Below the pieces are notes generated by a model. The model made no database searches. It saw only the letters and a program-made list of their open reading frames with translations, and was not told the DNA's origin. From positions 62,001 through 126,000 of the forward strand of contig NZ_JAAMFL010000005.1 in NCBI RefSeq assembly GCF_018437265.1: DNA of 64,000 nt. The letters run 5' to 3'. Positions within the stretch are counted from its first letter, which is position 1; every line of letters starts with the position of its first letter. A program made the position numbers and the translations under genes. The DNA is from Fructobacillus parabroussonetiae. Its GTDB lineage: Bacteria > Bacillota > Bacilli > Lactobacillales > Lactobacillaceae. Below, one piece after another: positions 8,413 to 17,555 of this stretch.

Positions 8413-9258
8413 ATTGTTTTGAATGTAGTTGAGGAGTCCGGCTTTGACGTCCTTTGCGACTTTTTCCTGATAGCTTGTTGATTTGATGTAGGTAAGATCC
8501 TTGTCGGAATCAATGAAGCCCATTTCGAGCAGGACAGCCGGCCGAGTCACGTCCTTGATAACCAGGTAAGGAATCGAATCGTAACCGCGGTTTTGCAGGG
8601 GCAGATTGTTCAAGGAATTGGAGAGTGACTGAACGAGTCCTAAGGAATTGCTGTTGTAATAGTATTGCGAAATGCCAGAGGCCGAATTATGACTGCCAGA
8701 AGCATCAAAGTGGAAGGAAATTTGCGCATCGGCTTGGTATTTTTCAGCCTTGCGTGGAATGTAGAGGAGGGGAACGACGACGTCTGTGGTTCGCGTCATC
8801 AAAACACGGGCCCCGGTCTTTTCCAACTCTTTACGAGTGGCTAGCGCGGTTTTTAGCGTGTAGGTCTTTTCGTAATACTTATTGTTGTATGACATGGCGC
8901 CGGTATCCGAACCACCATGGCCTGGGTCTAAGACGATGGTTGCTTCAGAAAGGGCGGTCGGCTTTTTTAAGAAGGTGTTGTTGGCCACCCAAGAAGCGAC
9001 CCAGCCTGCCTTATCGTCTTTGGCGTCCTTGACGTACCACCAGCCGTTTTGCCGCTTCAAAACGGTTAGCTTTGTCCCAGACTTAAGGGCAAGGATTTGT
9101 TTAGACTGACGGTTGGGACTCTTTCGAAGGGGCACGTCGTCGGGACGTGTCGTTAGTTGATTTTGTTGTGAAAGAGACAAAACCAATAAAAAAGTCGTTA
9201 AAATAATTAACGCCAGGGCTGATAAACCGATTTTATTTTTTTGAATCCAATTAATCAT
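8410..9258 (-). CDS. N-acetylmuramoyl-L-alanine amidase with SH3 domain (Amidase_3)
   Basis: A 282-residue exported cell-wall hydrolase. It has an N-terminal signal or anchor helix (residues 8-30, IGLSALALIILTTFLLVLSL), a bacterial SH3 domain (about 38-92, with GWWYVKD and AGWVASW), and an Amidase_3 catalytic domain. Zinc ligands are His in DPGHGG, Glu in YYEKTY and His in SFHFDA; the catalytic Glu is in LLEMGF. It cleaves the bond between MurNAc and the stem peptide. The helix lacks a clear signal-peptidase site, so it may stay membrane-anchored. It is transcribed divergently from the ABC-F gene. Confidence 0.9.
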   Translation of the reverse strand: MINWIQKNKIGLSALALIILTTFLLVLSLSQQNQLTTRPDDVPLRKSPNRQSKQILALKSGTKLTVLKRQNGWWYVKDAKDDKAGWVASWVANNTFLKKPTALSEATIVLDPGHGGSDTGAMSYNNKYYEKTYTLKTALATRKELEKTGARVLMTRTTDVVVPLLYIPRKAEKYQADAQISFHFDASGSHNSASGISQYYYNSNSLGLVQSLSNSLNNLPLQNRGYDSIPYLVIKDVTRPAVLLEMGFIDSDKDLTYIKSTSYQEKVAKDVKAGLLNYIQNN

Positions 9259-9300
9259 CCGATGATTCTTTCCTTAAGTAACTTTCTTAAATAGTTTACC

Positions 9301-9328
9301 ACGCCAAGGCAGAAAATCTTGGCGTTTT
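9301..9328 (+). promoter_or_regulatory. Perfect hairpin upstream of ABC-F gene
   Basis: ACGCCAAG pairs perfectly with CTTGGCGT around a 9-base loop and is followed by five T. It looks like a forward terminator, yet no forward gene lies upstream of it. It also covers the -35 region of the ABC-F promoter, so it may instead be an operator or an insulator. Confidence 0.6.
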
Positions 9329-9332
9329 TCAG

Positions 9333-9338
9333 TATAAT
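9333..9338 (+). promoter_or_regulatory. -10 box of ABC-F gene, predicted leaderless
   Basis: A perfect TATAAT ends 7 bases before the ATG at 9346. There is no convincing -35 box, and the only purines before the ATG (GGGG at 9340-9343) are too close to act as a normal ribosome site. Confidence 0.55.
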
Positions 9339-9345
9339 AGGGGTT

Positions 9346-11241
9346 ATGAAACAATTTCGAGTTGACAACTTAACGTCTATTTATGGTGAAAAAGTCCTTT
9401 TTGATGACTTATCCTTTCTGATTTCCTCCGGGGACCGGGTCGGTTTAGTCGGCGTAAACGGTTCCGGAAAGACCACGCTGCTCAATGCGCTTTCCGGTAA
9501 ACACCCCGCAGATAAGGGGACGATTACCAGGCAAAACGACTACCGAATTGGCTACTTGGAGCAGGAACCAAATTTGGATGCCCACCTAACCGTTTTAGAT
9601 GCCGTTTATGCTGGTGACCAACCGATTTTCAAAACCGTTCGTGCCTATCAGGAAGCCTTGGATAATTTCTCCTTGCATCCGGAAGATGACAGGGCAGCGG
9701 ACCGCTTTGAAAAAGCACAGGCCGCCATGGATCAAGAGGATGCCTGGACAATTGAATCTCAAATCAAAACGATTTTAACCCAGCTACATTTAACAGATTT
9801 AAAAGCCGAGGTGGTCAATTTATCCGGTGGGCAAAAGAAACGTGTCGGCATGGCCCAAGTTTTGATTCAAGAACCCGACCTTTTAATTTTAGACGAGCCA
9901 ACCAACCATTTGGATTTCGATTCCATCGATTGGTTGGAACGCTATCTAGCGAAGTATAAGGGAGCCTTGCTTACGGTGACCCACGATCGTTACTTCTTAG
10001 ACCGTGTCACGAACCGCATCTTTGAACTGTCATTTGGTAAGCTTTACGAATACGATGGTAATTATCAAGATTACATCGAGGGCAAAGCGCAGCGCCAAGC
10101 TGACGAGGCCTTGGCTGAGCATAAGCGTGAAAAAAAGTATGAGCAGGAAAAGATTTGGATGAACAAATCGGCCCGTGCTCGAACGACCAAGCAAAAGGGG
10201 CGGGAGAAGGCTTTTGCCCGTTTGGAAGAATCCATGGGCCAAGTCAAGCAAGACGATGACATTGCGCTTTCCTTGGGCCAGTCCCGTTTGGGAAAAAAGG
10301 TGATGAAGCTTGAGCATGCCACGCTTTCCTTCGGGGACCATCTGATTTTTAAGGATCTTTCCCTCCTTTTGGGACAGCGTGACCGTCTGGGTATCACAGG
10401 TCCGAATGGTGTGGGGAAATCCTCACTCTTAAACGTTTTGGCGGGCCGTCTGCCTTTGACCGATGGAATTTACGAGATGGGTCAAACGGTCAAGATTGGC
10501 TACTATACCCAGGTAACAGAGGAGATTCCAGAAGACAAGCGCGTGGTGGAATACTTGACGGACGTGGCTTCGACGATTCAAGATGAGAATGGTCAAGTTC
10601 TTTCGGCCAAAGACCTGCTCGAACAGTTTCTCTTTCCGCCTTTCATGCACGGAACGCTGGTCCGCAAATTATCAGGTGGGGAACGTCGGCGATTGTATCT
10701 GCTGAAGATTTTGATGCAAGCACCAAACGTGCTCTTACTTGATGAGCCAACCAATGATTTGGATATTGCGACTTTGACTGTTTTGGAAGATTTCTTGGAC
10801 CGTTTTGCTGGAACGGTTGTCACGGTATCCCACGATCGGTATTTCTTGGATTCGGTTGCTGATTTTGGTTACTATTTGGCTGGTCAGGGCGTTGTTGATC
10901 GCTACAACGGGGCCTTCTCCACTTATTTGGAAGACGTTGTTTTGCCAAAGGAAGAAAAGAATTCGAATCAGCAAAAAGCCGACGAAAAAGAAACGGACGA
11001 ACCAAAGAAATCAGATAAAAAACGTAAGTTAACTTATAAAGAAAAGCAAGAATGGGAAACGATTGAAGACGATATTGCGGCCTTGGAAGCTGCGGTGGAC
11101 GAGCTGAACGAGGCCATGGCCGAAAACGGCTCGGATTATGAAAAAGTCGCAACGATTCAAGTCGAATTAGATGAAAAAGAAAAGCAGTTGGACGATAAAA
11201 TGACTCGTTGGACTGAACTTTCTGAAATCGTGGAAGGATAG
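9346..11241 (+). CDS. ABC-F family ATPase, Uup type
   Basis: A 631-residue soluble protein with two ABC cassettes and no membrane domain. Walker A motifs are GVNGSGKTT and GPNGVGKSS, signature motifs are LSGGQ and LSGGE, and Walker B motifs are LLILDEPTNHLD and VLLLDEPTNDLD. Linker residues 240-300 are rich in Lys and Arg. A Lys/Glu-rich coiled-coil C-terminal domain (about 545-631) is the Uup-type extension. ABC-F proteins act on the ribosome; Uup is also linked to transposon excision. ATG 9346 is preferred over the TTG at 9319, which would lie inside the upstream hairpin. Translation may be leaderless. It precedes dprA. Confidence 0.9.
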   Translation: MKQFRVDNLTSIYGEKVLFDDLSFLISSGDRVGLVGVNGSGKTTLLNALSGKHPADKGTITRQNDYRIGYLEQEPNLDAHLTVLDAVYAGDQPIFKTVRAYQEALDNFSLHPEDDRAADRFEKAQAAMDQEDAWTIESQIKTILTQLHLTDLKAEVVNLSGGQKKRVGMAQVLIQEPDLLILDEPTNHLDFDSIDWLERYLAKYKGALLTVTHDRYFLDRVTNRIFELSFGKLYEYDGNYQDYIEGKAQRQADEALAEHKREKKYEQEKIWMNKSARARTTKQKGREKAFARLEESMGQVKQDDDIALSLGQSRLGKKVMKLEHATLSFGDHLIFKDLSLLLGQRDRLGITGPNGVGKSSLLNVLAGRLPLTDGIYEMGQTVKIGYYTQVTEEIPEDKRVVEYLTDVASTIQDENGQVLSAKDLLEQFLFPPFMHGTLVRKLSGGERRRLYLLKILMQAPNVLLLDEPTNDLDIATLTVLEDFLDRFAGTVVTVSHDRYFLDSVADFGYYLAGQGVVDRYNGAFSTYLEDVVLPKEEKNSNQQKADEKETDEPKKSDKKRKLTYKEKQEWETIEDDIAALEAAVDELNEAMAENGSDYEKVATIQVELDEKEKQLDDKMTRWTELSEIVEG

Positions 11242-11310
11242 CCTGTTGGCTGTGCTTTTTTATGTGGAATGGCTGCCTTTTTCGTGTCATTAGGTAAAGG
11301 AGATTTTGAC

Positions 11311-12190
11311 ATGAAAAAGCGCCAATTTATGCTGGCTTTGCACCTGACCAAAGGGATTGGTCGAGCCCGGGAAGCGGTCATTATTCAACGGATTGAAGCA
11401 AAGCAAGCGCCCGAAAGCTTTCCCTGGTCAGTGACGGCCTTAGCTTTTGTTTTAGGCAGTGAGATGGACTCCGCTTTTTTTGCTAATTTAGCCAGTGCTT
11501 ATCAAGAGGCGCTGAAGCAAGCGCCGCAGTATCAAGAGAACTACCTGACTTATTTCGACGATGATTATCCTGAGCGCTTACGTCAGATTTATCAGCCGCC
11601 ACTTGTTTTCTTTTACAAGGGGGATCGAAGGGCCTTGACTTTGCCTGCTCTGGCCGTCGTTGGAACCAGAACGGCAACCCCGTATGGCCTAGAGGTTATC
11701 CGACAGTTTATCCCCGAGCTCGTGAACCAGGGAATTGCGATTGTGTCCGGATTGGCAAAGGGGATTGATGTCATGGCGCACCAAGCGACTTTTGCAGCGG
11801 GGGGGCGTACCAATTGCCGTCATTGGGTCCGGTATCGGTCGGACCTATCCAAAGCAGCATCAATACTTACAAGAAGAAGTTGGCCAACAGGGCCTTTTGA
11901 TTTCTGAATATCCGAAGGCAACACCAGCTCATCGGGCGCATTTTCCAGAACGCAATCGAATCATCGCTGGCTTGGCACAGGCCACCTTGGTCGTGGAAGC
12001 TAAAGGACGATCCGGTTCGTTGATAACGGCCAATGCCGCCTTACAAAATAACCGGGATGTTCTAGCGGTACCTGGGTCGATTTTTTCAGCAGAATCTGCT
12101 GGCTGCCACGACTTAATTGCTGCAGGAGCAAGGCCGGTTTGTTCAGTGAAGGAACTACTGGAAGCAGTAAATTTTATGACGGGAAATTGA
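11311..12190 (+). pseudogene. dprA: DNA processing protein DprA, frameshifted at a G7 tract
   Basis: DprA loads RecA on incoming single-stranded DNA during transformation. Ribosome site AAAGGAG (11295-11301) precedes ATG 11311. The frame runs through the Rossmann signature (VVGTRTATPYG, SGLAKGIDVMAH) up to a run of seven G at 11799-11805. It then continues in another frame with GVPIAVIGSGIGRTYP, LISEYPKATPAH, FPERNRIIAGLA and SGSLITANAAL. Six G would restore a protein of about 290 residues. So one extra G breaks the gene: a true mutation, slippage-based phase variation or a sequencing error. As in many Firmicutes, topA lies downstream, but two unrelated genes intervene. Confidence 0.9.
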
Positions 12191-12222
12191 CTACGCAGCT
12201 CGTTTAAAATCATTTTTAACTA

Positions 12223-12267
12223 TGGTATTCTGGACTCATCTTCGTTTTAATGAAAACGGTTCTTTTT
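12223..12267 (+). promoter_or_regulatory. Promoter and hairpin-T-tract leader of NCS1 permease
   Basis: TGGTATTCT (12223-12231) resembles a -10. About 12 bases later CGTTTT pairs with AAAACG around AATG (12243-12258), followed by GTTC and six T. This is either the dprA terminator or a short attenuator, as seen before kup. No TPP, purine or preQ1 aptamer is recognisable. Confidence 0.45.
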
Positions 12268-12357
12268 TCAAGGGATTTGCCGCCATGGATTGCTGCTCAT
12301 CAGCACTTCTTTGATGACCGTTTTTATGCAAAGTGGTTATCAAAAAGGAGCCCATCA

Positions 12358-13716
12358 ATGGATCAGGAACGTTATCGAGTGCAACCAGTCGCAAGAAAAA
12401 ATCGAAATCTTGGACCTTGGGATATGTTTGCGACTTGGTTTGGGGCGAATGCCAATAATGGGACTTGGTACATTGGGGGCATTATCGCTGCCTGTGGTTT
12501 GATTGCTGGCCTCTGGGCAATGCTTTTGGCCTCCGTGCTTTCGTATCTCTTTTTGAGCTTGGTGTCTTACATGGGCTATCAAACTGGCCTGTCAACCACC
12601 ACGCTATCCCGTGCGACCTTTGGTATTCGAGGCAGCCTCATTCCTTCCATCATTAATTTCATTATGTTTATGGGTTGGACGGCTGTTAACACGTTTATTG
12701 CGGCCACGTCTTTGTCCTTTCTCTTTCACGGCTTTTTCGGTTGGCCAGTTTATGGACAAAGTGGGGGAAATAAGGGACTGATCCTAGGTATTTTGCTCAT
12801 GAGTGTTTTGCACATTCTAAGCATTATCGCTGGTCAAAAGTCCGTTCGTATCATCGAACGCATTGGTATTCTGCTGGTTATTTTCGTTGTTCTTTGGGAA
12901 GGCATTGTGGTGTTCTCGCACACGTCCATTCATGCCTTGTCGAACTGGGTTGTTCCGGTAAAGGACCGGATGCCCTTTGGGGCGGCTTTGGATATTTTGG
13001 CGGCCTTTAATCTGGCTTGGGTAACTTCTGCTGCTGATTTTTCCCGTTTTGCTAAGGGGCGGGCAGTTTCAACCATTGCTTCTTTTTGGGGTGCTTTAGT
13101 GGGCGTTATCGCCTTTGCGTCAATGGGTTTGGGAACAGCCATTAGTATCGCGCTTGCAACCGGCCTTTATAATCCCAATAACTCGGATCCAAGTACCGTT
13201 GCCAATGAGCTGGGCATGGGCACGGTTGCCATGGTTGTGATTGTGTTGACCAGTATGACGTCAAATGCCGTGAACCTGCAGGCAGCTGGATCAGCTTTAA
13301 ATAATATGCTCAGTCGCTTATCCTTGAAAAAAGCGCTCTTAATTGCAACGGTCATTGCGACATTGATGACTTTTATTCCTTTAATCAACGGAAATTTTCT
13401 TTCCGTGTTTACTGCCTTTTTGGATTATATTGGCATGTTCTTGGGACCAATTATCGCCATGATGGTCGTTGATTTCTTCTACCGGCCCAAGCGCTATGAA
13501 CAAGTTAATTTCGAAAGGAAGCAGGGGGCCTTTTGGTATCAACACGGCTTTCACTGGCCAGTCATTTTTCTCTTTGTTTTTGGTGTTTTATTGAACTTAT
13601 TTCTAAGTAATGCTCCGTTTTTGAGAGAGAGCATCGGCGCGACTTTTCCAGTTATGGCGCTGATTTCCTTGCTTTACTTTCTGTTTTGCTTTTTGTCAGA
13701 AAGGAAAAAGAGGTAA
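12358..13716 (+). CDS. NCS1 family cytosine/purine-type permease
   Basis: A 452-residue membrane transporter of the nucleobase:cation symporter-1 family. AAAGGAG (12343-12350) sets the start at ATG 12358. The motif GPWDMFATWFGANANNGTW near residue 20 is the family's TM1 signature, and about 12 membrane segments follow. Possible substrates are cytosine, purines, hydroxymethylpyrimidine or other pyridine/pyrimidine vitamins. A ThiD/PdxK kinase and a pyridoxamine oxidase-like gene lie nearby, so a vitamin precursor is an attractive but unproven substrate. The gene is inserted between dprA and topA, which are adjacent in many relatives. Confidence 0.85.
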   Translation: MDQERYRVQPVARKNRNLGPWDMFATWFGANANNGTWYIGGIIAACGLIAGLWAMLLASVLSYLFLSLVSYMGYQTGLSTTTLSRATFGIRGSLIPSIINFIMFMGWTAVNTFIAATSLSFLFHGFFGWPVYGQSGGNKGLILGILLMSVLHILSIIAGQKSVRIIERIGILLVIFVVLWEGIVVFSHTSIHALSNWVVPVKDRMPFGAALDILAAFNLAWVTSAADFSRFAKGRAVSTIASFWGALVGVIAFASMGLGTAISIALATGLYNPNNSDPSTVANELGMGTVAMVVIVLTSMTSNAVNLQAAGSALNNMLSRLSLKKALLIATVIATLMTFIPLINGNFLSVFTAFLDYIGMFLGPIIAMMVVDFFYRPKRYEQVNFERKQGAFWYQHGFHWPVIFLFVFGVLLNLFLSNAPFLRESIGATFPVMALISLLYFLFCFLSERKKR

Positions 13717-13803
13717 AAAAACCTTGATTAGATTCATTCTTGTTTAATTTGAAATAGCATGCTATATTGAGTAGGAATTAAAATCAAGTAGGAGAGTGCT
13801 CTC

Positions 13804-14424
13804 ATGTACCCGAAGCGTTTCATTCAGTTGTTTCTGGCTTTCTTTGTGACCATCTTATTATCAGAGAGCCTGGCTGCCCTTTTTTCACTTAGTCATTTAT
13901 GGCAACGGATTTTCTTTGTGACGGTGATTGGTTATCTCTTCCTTGTAACACCTCTGACTTTGATGACAATCAAAAAGAATCAGAAGAAGTTTTCAAAAGA
14001 GACCGGTAACAGTCGCCATGTGGCTTTGTCAGCGGTTTATGAAAAAGTTCCCAACCTTGTTTCCCTAGCTACCAAAGATGCGGAAGGTGAGCTGGCGAAT
14101 ACTTTGATTACCTTTAAACCATCGTCGACCGATGAGCAGGTTTGGTACTTGGTGACGGATCGCCACGCCGTCAAGGCGGCTGATCTACGCTTGAATTCAG
14201 CCTGTGCTCTGACCACATGGTATGCAAAGTCCGGCTTGCGTCTGCACTCGAATCAGGTTCAGGGCGGTGTGTTAGAAGATCAATTAGCAGCAAACGAAAT
14301 TGACGAACACCCAGAAATCCTTGATTTGTCGGATAATGCACGGAATCAAGTGGTCATCAAATTAACTTTTTCTTCTATTGTAATTGAATCCTTTGAAAAG
14401 CCGGCGGAAATGCTTGCTTTCTAA
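13804..14424 (+). CDS. Membrane-anchored pyridoxamine 5'-phosphate oxidase-like protein
   Basis: A 206-residue protein behind AGGAGAG (13791-13797). The first 60 residues contain two hydrophobic segments (about 6-28 and 35-56). The rest (about 70-200) has the look of an FMN-binding split barrel: VPNLVSLATKDAEGELANTL, VWYLVTDRHAVKAADLR and CALTTWYAKSGLRL. Such proteins reduce small cofactors or flavin-linked substrates; true PdxH activity is not implied. The membrane anchor is unusual for this fold. It sits between a vitamin/nucleobase-type permease and topA. Family assignment is moderately sure. Confidence 0.65.
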   Translation: MYPKRFIQLFLAFFVTILLSESLAALFSLSHLWQRIFFVTVIGYLFLVTPLTLMTIKKNQKKFSKETGNSRHVALSAVYEKVPNLVSLATKDAEGELANTLITFKPSSTDEQVWYLVTDRHAVKAADLRLNSACALTTWYAKSGLRLHSNQVQGGVLEDQLAANEIDEHPEILDLSDNARNQVVIKLTFSSIVIESFEKPAEMLAF

Positions 14425-14549
14425 GGCAGGAGGCGAGCCATTGGATGGTTCGTTTTTTATTTTCTTGAAAGTTAGTCCTTGAAAACGGCTTGGTTTTAAT
14501 AATCGATATGCTATAATGCACGTAACTAAATGAACTGTGAGGATCTGTC

Positions 14550-16643
14550 GTGGCAGAAAAGAAGACGAGCAAGACGACAACTCGTAAGAAAACAACGAAA
14601 AAAGCAAGCAAAAAGAGTGCTGCAAAGAACAAAAAATTAGTCATCGTGGAGTCACCCTCCAAGGCAAAGACAATCGAAAAGTACCTGGGGTCGACTTACC
14701 AAGTCGTGGCGTCAATTGGTCACGTTCGTGATTTACCAAAGTCAACGCTGGGTGTTGATGTCGAAGAGAACTACCAACCAAAATACATCAATATTCGTGG
14801 TAAAGGGCCTGTTATCAAGGACCTGAAGAAGGCAGCCAAGAACGCTAAGCAAGTTTACCTCGCATCCGATCCGGATCGTGAAGGGGAAGCCATTGCTTGG
14901 CACTTACAATACATTTTGGGACTGGATCCTAAAAAGGCGAACCGCGTGGTCTTTAATGAAATTACCAAAGACACTGTCAAGAATGCCTTTAAAGAACCGC
15001 GAACGATTAACCAGGATTTGGTGGACGCTCAGCAAGCCCGTCGAATTATTGATCGCTTGGTTGGTTATTCGATTTCGCCGATCTTATGGAAAACGGTCAA
15101 ACGTGGCCTTTCCGCTGGCCGTGTGCAGTCAGTTGCTCTTGGATTGATCATTGCGCGTGAAAAAGAAATTCAAGCCTTTCAGCCTGAGGAATATTGGACG
15201 ATTGATTCCGAGTTTAAAAAAGGCCGGTCAAAGTTCAAAGCCAACTTCTACGGCTTTGATGGGAAGAAACAAGCCTTACCTGACAATGCTGCTGTTCAAT
15301 CGGTCATGGGAAAGTTGGATACGAAACAAGCCTTTACGATTTCTTCTGTAAAGGCAAAGGAACGCAAACGTTCACCACAGCCACCGTTTACGACCTCGAC
15401 CATGCAGCAAACGGCTAACACGCAGTTGAAATTCCGAACGCGTAAGACGATGATGACGGCCCAGCAATTGTATGAAGGAATCAACTTAGGCCGAGGGCTC
15501 GGACAGGTTGGGTTGATTACTTATATGCGTACGGACTCGACCCGACTTTCAGCAGTGGCTAAAAACGCAGCCGCTCAGTATATTCACAACGAATGGGGCG
15601 AGGCTTATTCGAGTCACAAGCCAGTGGCCGGTGTGCCGCAAGAAGGCGCCCAAGATGCCCACGAAGCGATTCGCCCAACTGATGTGACGAAGACGCCGGC
15701 ATCGATTAAGGATAAGCTAACGCCCGATCAGTTTAAGCTGTATTCATTGATTTGGTCACGTTTCGTGGCCTCCCTGATGACGCCTGAAATTTTGGATACC
15801 ATGGCGGTAACGGTTGAGCAAAACGGTGTGCTCTTCCATGCCAATGGCTCCAAGACCAAGTTCCCAGGATTCACCAAGGCCTATCCTGCTGCCAAGGAAA
15901 AGGATAATCTCTTGCCTGATTTAGTAGAAGGTGATGTGGTTGACCTAGCAAAAACGGATCCGGAACAGCATTTCACGATGCCACCAGCTCGCTATTCTGA
16001 AGCGGCTTTGATTAAGGCCCTTGAAGAAAACGGGGTGGGTCGTCCCTCAACCTATGCGCCAACCTTGGATACCATTCAACGTCGTAACTATGTTCGGGTG
16101 GACGCTCGTAAATTCGTGCCAACGGAATTGGGTGAGATTGTTCAAAACATTGTCGATGACAAGTTCCCCGATATCACCGATACGAAGTTTACAGCCCAAG
16201 TTGAGCATTCACTGGATGAAATCGAAGTGGGCGATGAGGAATGGGTGCCTGTTGTTGATAAGTTCTACCGCCCCTTTGCAAAAGAGGTTGAATCAGCCGA
16301 AAAGACCCTTGAAAAAATCACGATGCACGACGAATTGGCGGGGATGGACTGTGAAGTCTGTGGCGCCCCAATGGTGATTAAAATGGGCCGTTACGGCAAG
16401 TTCTACGCTTGTTCGCGTTTCCCAGATTGCCGGAATACCAAAGCGATCGTCGAAGAAATTGGCATTGAGTGTCCAAAGTGCCACAAGGGGCAGGTCGTTG
16501 AACGAAAGACCAAGCGTGGCCGAAAGTTCTATGGTTGTTCTCGATATCCTGACTGTGACTTTGTCTCATGGGACAAGCCAAAGGCCGCGGGTGAAGAAGG
16601 AAAAACGGATAAGACGACCGAAGAAAAGACTAAGAAGAAATAA
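14550..16643 (+). CDS. topA: DNA topoisomerase I
   Basis: A 697-residue type IA topoisomerase that relaxes negative supercoils. It uses a GTG start (14550) and has an unusual Lys/Thr-rich N-terminal extension of about 28 residues before [13 protein letters not shown]. The Toprim residues are Glu in VIVESPSK and the acidic set in DPDREGEA; the nucleophile Tyr is in [11 protein letters not shown]. Two C-terminal zinc modules have paired Cys (CEVCG with CSRFPDC, and CPKCH with CSRYPDC), followed by a Lys-rich tail. Length and order are normal for Lactobacillales. Confidence 0.97.
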   Translation: MAEKKTSKTTTRKKTTKKASKKSAAKNKKLVIVESPSKAKTIEKYLGSTYQVVASIGHVRDLPKSTLGVDVEENYQPKYINIRGKGPVIKDLKKAAKNAKQVYLASDPDREGEAIAWHLQYILGLDPKKANRVVFNEITKDTVKNAFKEPRTINQDLVDAQQARRIIDRLVGYSISPILWKTVKRGLSAGRVQSVALGLIIAREKEIQAFQPEEYWTIDSEFKKGRSKFKANFYGFDGKKQALPDNAAVQSVMGKLDTKQAFTISSVKAKERKRSPQPPFTTSTMQQTANTQLKFRTRKTMMTAQQLYEGINLGRGLGQVGLITYMRTDSTRLSAVAKNAAAQYIHNEWGEAYSSHKPVAGVPQEGAQDAHEAIRPTDVTKTPASIKDKLTPDQFKLYSLIWSRFVASLMTPEILDTMAVTVEQNGVLFHANGSKTKFPGFTKAYPAAKEKDNLLPDLVEGDVVDLAKTDPEQHFTMPPARYSEAALIKALEENGVGRPSTYAPTLDTIQRRNYVRVDARKFVPTELGEIVQNIVDDKFPDITDTKFTAQVEHSLDEIEVGDEEWVPVVDKFYRPFAKEVESAEKTLEKITMHDELAGMDCEVCGAPMVIKMGRYGKFYACSRFPDCRNTKAIVEEIGIECPKCHKGQVVERKTKRGRKFYGCSRYPDCDFVSWDKPKAAGEEGKTDKTTEEKTKKK

Positions 16644-16681
16644 AAAAGGCCTTGAGCTGACTGTTTAGTTGTTTCATGGCG

Positions 16682-16707
16682 GGGCGAGCCGAAAGGCCCG
16701 CCCTTTT
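16682..16707 (+). terminator. Terminator after topA
   Basis: GGGCG.GCC pairs with GGC.CGCCC around GAAA and is followed by TTTT. It is 12 bases upstream of the ribosome site of the next gene. Confidence 0.65.
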
Positions 16708-16724
16708 GGAAAGGAGAAGAGCGA

Positions 16725-17528
16725 ATGGTGACAAAGGTACTCACAATTGCCGGTTCAGATAGCCTGTCTGGTGGTGGTCTTCAAACGGATTTGGCGACTT
16801 TTTCAGCAGAGGGCGTGGTTGGCTTCTCCGTCATTTCGTCCTTGGCCTTGATTGGGCCAAATAAAGTTGAAATAACGGCAATCCCAACCGAGATTTTCAA
16901 GAAGCAACTGGCATCAATCGAACAGGTCGATCAGTTCAATGCGATCAAAGTCGGCCTCCTTCAATCCGTTGACCAGGTGCTCTTGGTTAGTCAATTCCTG
17001 AAAAATTACATTGGTCCCGTCGTGGTTGATCCGGTCCTTGCCTTTAAAGAAGGGCAATTGGCGGTCGATCAGGAGCTGATTGATGCTTATCTGGATCACT
17101 TGCTACCATTGGCCACGATTACAACGCCCAATATTCAAGAAGCCCTGGCTTTGACGGGGAGTTCTGAGGTACCAAAGAGTCGTACGGCCGCTTTGGTACT
17201 GGCAAAGCAATTGAGCCAACGAGCCCGCTGTTCGCTTTATTTAAAGGTTGGTAATCCAGAAAAGCAAGAGGAATTCATTGATCTTTTCTTTGACGAAAAT
17301 GGTCATCGATCGATTTTCCGCCACCATAGTGTTGAAACAGCCAATAACCACGGTGCGGGTTGTACTTTATCGGCCGCGTTAACGGCAGGTTTGGCAAAGG
17401 GGGAAAGTTTGCACGACGCTTCCATGGCGGCTGCCGACTATACCCAAATGGCCATTGCCCACGGCTATGCCTTTTCAGAAAGACTGGCAGGCAATGTGTT
17501 GTCGAATTGGTCCGTTAAGGCAAAATAA
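16725..17528 (+). CDS. Hydroxymethylpyrimidine/pyridoxal kinase (ThiD/PdxK family)
   Basis: A 267-residue ribokinase-fold enzyme. AAAGGAG (16710-16716) precedes ATG 16725. It has the N-terminal AGSDSLSGGG motif and the anion-hole/catalytic segment NNHGAGCTLSAAL near residue 210. These enzymes phosphorylate hydroxymethylpyrimidine (thiamine pathway) or pyridoxal (B6 salvage). GGG replaces the usual GAG in the N-terminal motif, and no other thiamine gene is in the window, so a pyridoxal kinase role is at least as likely. The nearby permease and split-barrel protein fit a vitamin salvage theme (inference). Confidence 0.85.
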   Translation: MVTKVLTIAGSDSLSGGGLQTDLATFSAEGVVGFSVISSLALIGPNKVEITAIPTEIFKKQLASIEQVDQFNAIKVGLLQSVDQVLLVSQFLKNYIGPVVVDPVLAFKEGQLAVDQELIDAYLDHLLPLATITTPNIQEALALTGSSEVPKSRTAALVLAKQLSQRARCSLYLKVGNPEKQEEFIDLFFDENGHRSIFRHHSVETANNHGAGCTLSAALTAGLAKGESLHDASMAAADYTQMAIAHGYAFSERLAGNVLSNWSVKAK

Positions 17529-17555
17529 AAAACGACTCAGCTGAGTCGTTTTTTT
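17527..17555. terminator. Bidirectional terminator between kinase and regulator genes
   Basis: A perfect palindromic stem AAAAAACGACTCAG with CTGAGTCGTTTTTT. It serves two converging genes. Confidence 0.9.
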
